Shown here one piece after another: positions 31,901 through 36,697 of a stretch of DNA of 36,697 nucleotides. The notes under the pieces are model-generated. The model was not told where the DNA came from. It searched no databases and was given only the letters and a program-made list of their open reading frames with translations. The position numbers and the translations under genes were made by a program. The stretch comes from Deltaproteobacteria bacterium (GTDB taxonomy: Bacteria > Myxococcota_A > Polyangia > Fen-1088): NCBI GenBank assembly GCA_016935975.1, contig JAFGPX010000300.1, forward strand, positions 1 to 36,697, given 5' to 3'. The stretch's first letter is position 1, and each line of letters opens with the position of its first letter.

Positions 31901-33518
31901 TGCTGCCGTCGGCCGTCGGCCGATCCATCGGTCCCGAGACATCGAGCGCCACGTCGGCGCTTCTGGCCAGGGGAGGGGCATTGACCGCGGCCAGCACCTT
32001 GCGCAGGTCGGACGCGCCGATGCGTAGACCCAGGTCGACCAGCTTCTTGGCCAACTCGACCTTGCCGCGAACGTCGGCCTGGGCCCCTGGAATGGCGATG
32101 CGCAGGCCGGAGGTGCTGGCCGATTCGGCCGAGGCCCGGGCCTGGCCGCTGATGCGCACCGAGCCCGGGATCCCGCCGCCCTTGCTCGTCCGGTCGTAGG
32201 CCAGGTTCATCTCGAAGAGCTTGATCGACTTCTTCTCGCCGATGTTGGCCGCGATAGCGAGGTGGCCGTGCGCCTTGCCCGCAGCCAGCTTCCGCAGCCC
32301 GGAAGGCAAGTAGCTCCGCGTGTCGAATCTGGCGAGATCGATCTTGGCCGCGATGTCGTCGTCGGCCATGGTGAGCGAGGTCGCAAACCTGCCACCGGTC
32401 GGCGATTGGAACCACAGCTCGTCGACGTTCACGGTCATCTCGGGCGGTTTGGTGTCGAACTTCACGCCGGCGTGCAGGTGGAGCTGCTCGGCCCAGTAGC
32501 TCTCGTAGCCGGCGTCGAGACCGTCGATCGCGGCTTTGATGTCCAGGGTGACGTAGGGCCCGTTGAGGTCGCTCACCACCTTGACGTCGTCGCCGCCAAT
32601 GCCCAAGCCGGCGATGCCGTGCGGTTTGGCGACCGCGTTGAGCGCGTCGGCACCGCGATCGAATTCGGCGTGCATGTTGATGCCCGAAACCGAGTCCGGG
32701 GCGTAGATGCCGCGGAAGAAGCCCCTGCCGCGCAGGGTGCTGCGGCCGGTCCGCCCCTCGGTCATGTCCAGGAATATGTCGTCCCAGTACTCGCGCAGCG
32801 TGGCCACCTGCTTGACCTTCACGAAGTCGAAGGGCAGCTCCTCCGTCAGCACGCGGAGGTAGCCGCCCTGGCGTGCCTCGAGATCGACCGCCTCCCAACC
32901 CACGAAGCCCTCGCCGTCCACCAGCAGCCAGGCGGGCGCGTGCACGTCGCGCAGATCGAAGCCCCAGGTCCCGGGGAAATCGAAGATGACGCGAAAGCCG
33001 TCCAAATCGGCGTTCACGATCTGGAAGACGAACCCTTTCTCCTTGGGGGCCCCCGGCGGCTTGGGCGGAGACGGCGGAGGCGGGGTCTTGGGGTCGAACG
33101 AGGCCAGAAAGCCAATCCCTTTGAGCTTCTTCATGCGACCGAACAGCCACATGGACTTCGGCCCGACGTGCAGGTCGGAGAGGATGACGCCGCCGCCACC
33201 GATGAGGGGCTGCAGGCGGATCTTCACCTCCAGGTTGGGCACGTCGAGGACCGTCGTGCCCTCGGGATCCGTGATAAGGAGCCCGCCGATGACCATGGGC
33301 GTGGGCCGGTCGACGATGAGATCCCAGAGCAGGCGGGGTTGCCAGCGTATCGAGTCGAAGTGGATCTTGCCCCGCATCGGCGGCAGGACCGCGTTGACGA
33401 TCTTCGCCATGCGCTCGCCCTGGACGAACAGGATGGCGGCCACCACGACCACTGCCAGCAGTGCGACCAGCCCGGCCAGGCCATAGGCCAGGATCTTGAC
33501 GATTTTCCGACGCAACAC
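28977..33518 (-). CDS. tamB: TamB/DUF490 translocation and assembly module protein
   Basis: N-terminal TM ILAYGLAGLVALLAVVVVAAILFVQG; long AsmA/TamB-like beta repeats; C-terminal DUF490-like region (SGLNVLGQVSRDAVSSLIEPYIDDTLQMLTGRKWNLRPAVGADGFEVKV...). GTG start 33518 inferred. Confidence 0.88.
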   Translation of the reverse strand: MLRRKIVKILAYGLAGLVALLAVVVVAAILFVQGERMAKIVNAVLPPMRGKIHFDSIRWQPRLLWDLIVDRPTPMVIGGLLITDPEGTTVLDVPNLEVKIRLQPLIGGGGVILSDLHVGPKSMWLFGRMKKLKGIGFLASFDPKTPPPPSPPKPPGAPKEKGFVFQIVNADLDGFRVIFDFPGTWGFDLRDVHAPAWLLVDGEGFVGWEAVDLEARQGGYLRVLTEELPFDFVKVKQVATLREYWDDIFLDMTEGRTGRSTLRGRGFFRGIYAPDSVSGINMHAEFDRGADALNAVAKPHGIAGLGIGGDDVKVVSDLNGPYVTLDIKAAIDGLDAGYESYWAEQLHLHAGVKFDTKPPEMTVNVDELWFQSPTGGRFATSLTMADDDIAAKIDLARFDTRSYLPSGLRKLAAGKAHGHLAIAANIGEKKSIKLFEMNLAYDRTSKGGGIPGSVRISGQARASAESASTSGLRIAIPGAQADVRGKVELAKKLVDLGLRIGASDLRKVLAAVNAPPLARSADVALDVSGPMDRPTADGSIEVRGIGGGATGIPPVGQLRSGFRLRDGTLTVDRLHAKVANGTVEGDGTARLFERGLAHMLGAPAINFRLDGENLSLEELIGSGVVSGRVSFALKASGTTKRPKILFRVPAGTAVEVLGQPWLLEGIEIEAGKDALVVRLCHVAGKSGGDIRIEGRADLAKAPLAIDWRIRIIDLPVASILEAAKVDAPVAGNLSVDLRVAGTVTAPLVEGTITLGKVRAFDLNLGDAQLVLSPTPDGGVVASGALFGRMQLDAEAAYGAKGPRVHASLAFEDLHLEELLPDLDEEGIAAALSGKIRLDLLPGKLPAIDVLISQIDAALTRDLVEEDGSTKKERVWLKNSTPLHILTDTQRVTVEPATLLTPGGEFTLLAEVRPMKDGRGEVVDQAVTADVAGRFDLDLLQPILRGRFASLRGGIALGVHARGTVKKPDVRGKIAITRPVRARPRGFDQVVAIPSGAVRLTSSAVELSNLAVVVDNAALRVSGKVGLGAGFAPRTVALDVGGEISANILESLAPSEVSDVSGRAAISAKVAGTVDEPDVRARLSLGEIEMRLRGVSRQIAIKSGTLDVTSREILLRDVKVRLDDEGELLIGAGGVKPGRIHIRSLRPEFVWDDLYLPLKGTRLGYRDGGVEVDDLALAMELSGNPDDGLRLAGDVRLISGRYLQDFNVRNLVLSARINESDPTPIWENQPLLENLVLALRVRTDGDGFVVQNNLAPEIHLRIDLGIGGTLARPAISGQILPTDGRFHIIGLRGDFELVPNVNYVTFVPTKSIALGDTPELNLEAQNAMVDASGKEHTVLMGIRGPINQATIDLSTKEGLDRNQTMLLLLSGRTTDNISGNSGQIFGMNQQSGLNVLGQVSRDAVSSLIEPYIDDTLQMLTGRKWNLRPAVGADGFEVKVQARATREFDLELSYLRGFQSQVRYRAQSTVWIRDYLTTRAIADSLTYSLQQGLPVQTNTVRFELTFEYPLRWPNP

Positions 33519-33608
33519 CGTCAGAGTACCCCGAGCGCGCGCACCTCGCCAAGTCGCCAGGGAGGCTTTCTCAGGCAACTTCCGCCCATGAAGGACCGAT
33601 AGTCCGGC

Positions 33609-34304
33609 ATGCTCTGGCGCCACGTCGCCGCCCTGCTGTGGCCCGCCCGGTGTGCCGGGTGCAACGCCTTCGTCCCCGAGGGAGTGTCCTTCTGCCCTTC
33701 GTGCGAAGTCAGCATCGTCTCGCTGGGGGTGTGCTGCCCCGGTTGCGCCATGCCGGTCGATGCTTTCGGTGCTTGCCAGGGCTGCCAGAAGATGCCCTTG
33801 CCGTTCGCCCGGGCACAAGCGGCGCTGGCCTACGGCGGCGCGCTCGCGCAGGCCCTGTTGCGCTGGAAGCACGGCGGCCAGAGGCACGTTGCGCGGTCCT
33901 TGGCGGGCTATCTCGCACCGCTGCTCGCGCGGGCGGCTGACCAGGGGGCCGAGATCGCCTGTCCGGTGCCCCTGCATCCCCGCCGACTGCGCGATCGTGG
34001 ATTCAACCAGGCGCTGGATTTGCTGCGCGCAGCTCGACCTCGCGTCGCTTCCATCGCGATCGCTTGCGACGCCCTGGCGCGCACGGTGGACACCCCTTCG
34101 CTCGGGCATGGCACCCCCGCGCAACGGCGTCGCATCGTGGCCAATGCTTTCGCGGTCGCCCGACCGGGCAAGATCGAGGGCAAGCACGTCTTGCTGGTCG
34201 ACGACGTCATGACGACGGGCGCAACCCTGGCCGAGTGCTCGCGCGTGTTGCTCGAAGCCGGAGCGAAGGAGGTCGCGGTGACTGTCCTGGCGCGGGCGAT
34301 CTGA
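33609..34304 (+). CDS. comF: ComF family phosphoribosyltransferase-like protein
   Basis: Cys motifs CAGCNAF...CPSC...CPGC...CQGC; PVPLHPRRLRDRGFNQALDLLRAA; HVLLVDDVMTTGATLAECSRVL (PRPP motif). Confidence 0.93.
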   Translation: MLWRHVAALLWPARCAGCNAFVPEGVSFCPSCEVSIVSLGVCCPGCAMPVDAFGACQGCQKMPLPFARAQAALAYGGALAQALLRWKHGGQRHVARSLAGYLAPLLARAADQGAEIACPVPLHPRRLRDRGFNQALDLLRAARPRVASIAIACDALARTVDTPSLGHGTPAQRRRIVANAFAVARPGKIEGKHVLLVDDVMTTGATLAECSRVLLEAGAKEVAVTVLARAI

Positions 34305-34370
34305 GATTCTCTCCCCTTGACACCTCACCTCGGATCGCTAAGGTAGCCGGCCTGGACCAGAACACTGCAC

Positions 34371-34442
<72 letters not shown>

Positions 34443-34586
34443 CTGGCTTTCCGCCCCACCGAGGCAAAAGCCGAGCAAACCAGGCCGCGGTGTGCTACTC
34501 TCCTTCCTCGTTGATTCAGCTATCCCTATCTTTCGTGAAGCTGGCGCCTGCCGCCGCAGGTGGTTTGCGCTCGGAGTGCCGGCCCC

Positions 34587-36374
34587 GTGAGTGAAGTCGT
34601 TCGCCCCCGCAGCAAGGGGGATGTTCCGGACGATCCGTTGTCGCGTCTGCGCCACTCGGCGTCGCACGTCATGGCCGATGCGGTCCGCCGACTGCGGCCG
34701 AACGCCAAGGTGACTATCGGCCCGGCCATCGAAAATGGCTTCTACTACGACTTCGACACCGAGCCGTTCGCGCCCGAGGACATCGAGAGAATCGAGGCGG
34801 AGATGGCGAAGATCGTCGCGCAGAATCTGCCGTTCGAGCGCAAGGTCGTCTCGCGCGCCGAGGCGCTGAAGCTGTTCGGCGAGCGCGGCGAAACCTACAA
34901 GGTCGAGATCATCCACTCCATCCCCGAGGGCGAGGAGATCTCTCTTTACCAGCACGGCGATTTCATCGACCTGTGCGCCGGCCCGCACGTCGAGCGCACC
35001 GGGGACATCAAGGCTTTCAAGGTGCTCTCTTTCGCAGGCGCCTACTGGCGCGGGGACGAGAGGAACGCGCAGCTCCAGCGCGTCTACGGCACCGCCTTCG
35101 CCTCGCAGGCCGATCTCAAGGCTCACCTCGACCGATTGGAAGAGGCCAAGCGACGCGACCACCGCGTCCTCGGCAAGCAGCTCGACCTGTTCTCGTTCGA
35201 CGAGGTCGTCGGCCCCGGCTTCGTGCTCTGGCACCCCAAGGGCGCCATCGTGCGCGAGGTTCTCGAGGATCTCATTCGCAAGGAGGTCGTGCGGCACGGA
35301 TACCAGCCGGTCTACTCGCCGCACGTGGCGCGCGAGCAGCTCCTCATCCAGTCGGGTCACATGGCGCATTACAAGGACAACCTCTTCGGCGGCATCGAGC
35401 TGGAAGGCCAGCGCTACCTGGCCAAACCGATGAACTGTCCGTTCCACATCGCCATCTATCGCTCGCAGTTGCGGTCCTACCGCGACTTGCCGATTCGCTA
35501 CGCCGAGCTCGGGACGGTCTACCGCTACGAGCGCTCCGGCGTGCTGCACGGGCTTCTGCGGGTGCGCGGCTTCACCCAGGACGACGCCCACCTCTTCATT
35601 CGCGAGGACCAGATCGAGGCCGAGATGGCCGGTTGCCTGCGTTTCGGTCTCGACCTGCTCAAGCTCTTCGGCTTCGCGAACGTCAAGGCGTTCCTCGCCA
35701 CCCGCCCGGCCGATTTCATGGGCGAAATCCAGGCCTGGAACGACGCCGAGGCGGCCATCCGGCGAGTGCTCGATGCGGCGGGCATGCCCTACGAGGTCGA
35801 CGAAGGCGGCGGGGCCTTCTATGGGCCGAAGATCGATCTCAAGATCCGCGATGCCATCGGCCGCGAATGGCAGTGCACCACCTTCCAGCTCGATTTCCAG
35901 ATGCCCCAGCGTTTCGAGCTGGAGTACGTGGCCCCGGACGGGTCGCGCAAGCGACCGATCATGATTCACCGCGCTCTCTTCGGATCCGTCGAACGTTTCA
36001 TCGCGGTGCTCATCGAGCAATTTGCGGGCGCTTTCCCCATGTGGCTGGCCCCGGTGCAGGCGCGCGTGATCACGGTCAGCGAGAAGGCCGAGGCCTACGG
36101 TAGCGAAGTCGCGGCGATTCTAACGGCGGCCGGCCTGCGCACGGATTCGGACCTGTCGGCGGACAAGCTGAACGCCAAGATCCGCCGGTCCCAGCTCGAG
36201 AAGATCCCCTACATGCTGGTGGTTGGCGAGCGGGACATGGCGGCACGCGTGGTGTCGCCGCGCACGCGGGACGGCAGGCAGCTCCCGGCCCAGCCAATTG
36301 ACGACCTGGCCCAAATGCTGCTCGCCGAAGCGACGGTTCCTTCGCTCGGCGGCACCCAATCCAAGTCGGCGTAA
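34587..36374 (+). CDS. thrS: Threonyl-tRNA synthetase lacking the N-terminal TGS domain
   Basis: RHSASHVMADAVRRLRPNAKVTIGPAIENGFYYDFD (N2/SAD region), MNCPFHIAIYRSQLRSYRDLPIRYAELGTVYRYERSGVLHGLLRVRGFTQDDAHLF, GGGAFYGPKIDLKIRDAIGREWQCTTFQLDFQMP. GTG 34587 or 34560. Confidence 0.96.
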   Translation: MSEVVRPRSKGDVPDDPLSRLRHSASHVMADAVRRLRPNAKVTIGPAIENGFYYDFDTEPFAPEDIERIEAEMAKIVAQNLPFERKVVSRAEALKLFGERGETYKVEIIHSIPEGEEISLYQHGDFIDLCAGPHVERTGDIKAFKVLSFAGAYWRGDERNAQLQRVYGTAFASQADLKAHLDRLEEAKRRDHRVLGKQLDLFSFDEVVGPGFVLWHPKGAIVREVLEDLIRKEVVRHGYQPVYSPHVAREQLLIQSGHMAHYKDNLFGGIELEGQRYLAKPMNCPFHIAIYRSQLRSYRDLPIRYAELGTVYRYERSGVLHGLLRVRGFTQDDAHLFIREDQIEAEMAGCLRFGLDLLKLFGFANVKAFLATRPADFMGEIQAWNDAEAAIRRVLDAAGMPYEVDEGGGAFYGPKIDLKIRDAIGREWQCTTFQLDFQMPQRFELEYVAPDGSRKRPIMIHRALFGSVERFIAVLIEQFAGAFPMWLAPVQARVITVSEKAEAYGSEVAAILTAAGLRTDSDLSADKLNAKIRRSQLEKIPYMLVVGERDMAARVVSPRTRDGRQLPAQPIDDLAQMLLAEATVPSLGGTQSKSA

Positions 36375-36395
36375 AGAGAACCAGGAGGAAAGAGC

Positions 36396-36697
36396 ATCGC
36401 AAGACCAGGTGGATATCAAGGCGGGCGAGGCCCGGCGAGCGCAACAGACAACTACCGCGTCGGGCGTCGCATCCGCGTGCCCGAGGTGCGGGTCATCGGC
36501 AGCGACGGCGGGCAAGTCGGCATCGTGCCGACCCACGAGGCCTTGCGCATGGCCGAGGACCAGGGCCTGGATTTGGTCGAGGTCAGCCCGCGTGCCGTGC
36601 CGCCGGTGTGCCGGATCATGGACTTCGGCCGTTTCAAGTACCAGGAGTCCAAGAAGGAGAAGGCCTCGCGCAAGCACCAGTCCACGGTGGTCATCAA
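36396..36697 (+). CDS. infC: Translation initiation factor IF-3 (3'-truncated by window), apparent ATC start
   Basis: Frame read from ATC 36396: (M)ARPGGYQGGRGPASATDNYRVGRRIRVPEVRVIGSDGGQVGIVPTHEALRMAEDQGLDLVEVSPRAVPPVCRIMDFGRFKYQESKKEKASRKHQSTVVI; AGGAGG 36383-36388 7 nt upstream; follows thrS. Confidence 0.93.
   Translation, partial: MARPGGYQGGRGPASATDNYRVGRRIRVPEVRVIGSDGGQVGIVPTHEALRMAEDQGLDLVEVSPRAVPPVCRIMDFGRFKYQESKKEKASRKHQSTVVI

Noticed and set aside
33519-34328. N-terminal extension of the 1783-aa tamB ORF
   Set aside because: Lies antisense to comF; a plausible N-terminal TM of TamB begins just after GTG 33518.

Overview
High-GC chromosomal window, most consistent with Myxococcota/deltaproteobacteria-like DNA (taxon inferred from gene content and style). 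It is dominated by housekeeping genes: ftsY(-) / smc(+), a YfhL-type ferredoxin, a divergent PpiC/SurA-like protein(-), cmk-rpsA, an alpha/beta hydrolase(-), queE, a PilF/Tgl-like TPR lipoprotein, a short RodZ-like HTH membrane protein, recO, glyS, ppdK, two overlapping uncharacterised lipoprotein-like genes, argS, a SPOR protein, a tamB-omp85 operon(-), comF, tRNA-Val(GAC), thrS, and infC (truncated by the window end). I see no CRISPR array, transposase, phage module or recognisable defence system. The observations most worth a second look are: infC missing from the ORF track because it appears to start at an AUC codon; a palindromic and probably leaderless argS promoter; an inverted repeat centred on the rpsA -10 box; helically phased GTCACG repeats in the ftsY/smc divergent region; a TamB-linked Omp85 with about seven POTRA-like units; a TGS-less ThrRS; a lysine-rich tail on PPDK; and the translationally coupled beta-propeller / Cys-rich lipoprotein pair behind a 'CCACAGAGGgCACAGAGG' repeat. 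The lipoprotein pair is the best candidate for undescribed biology, but its function cannot be read from sequence alone.
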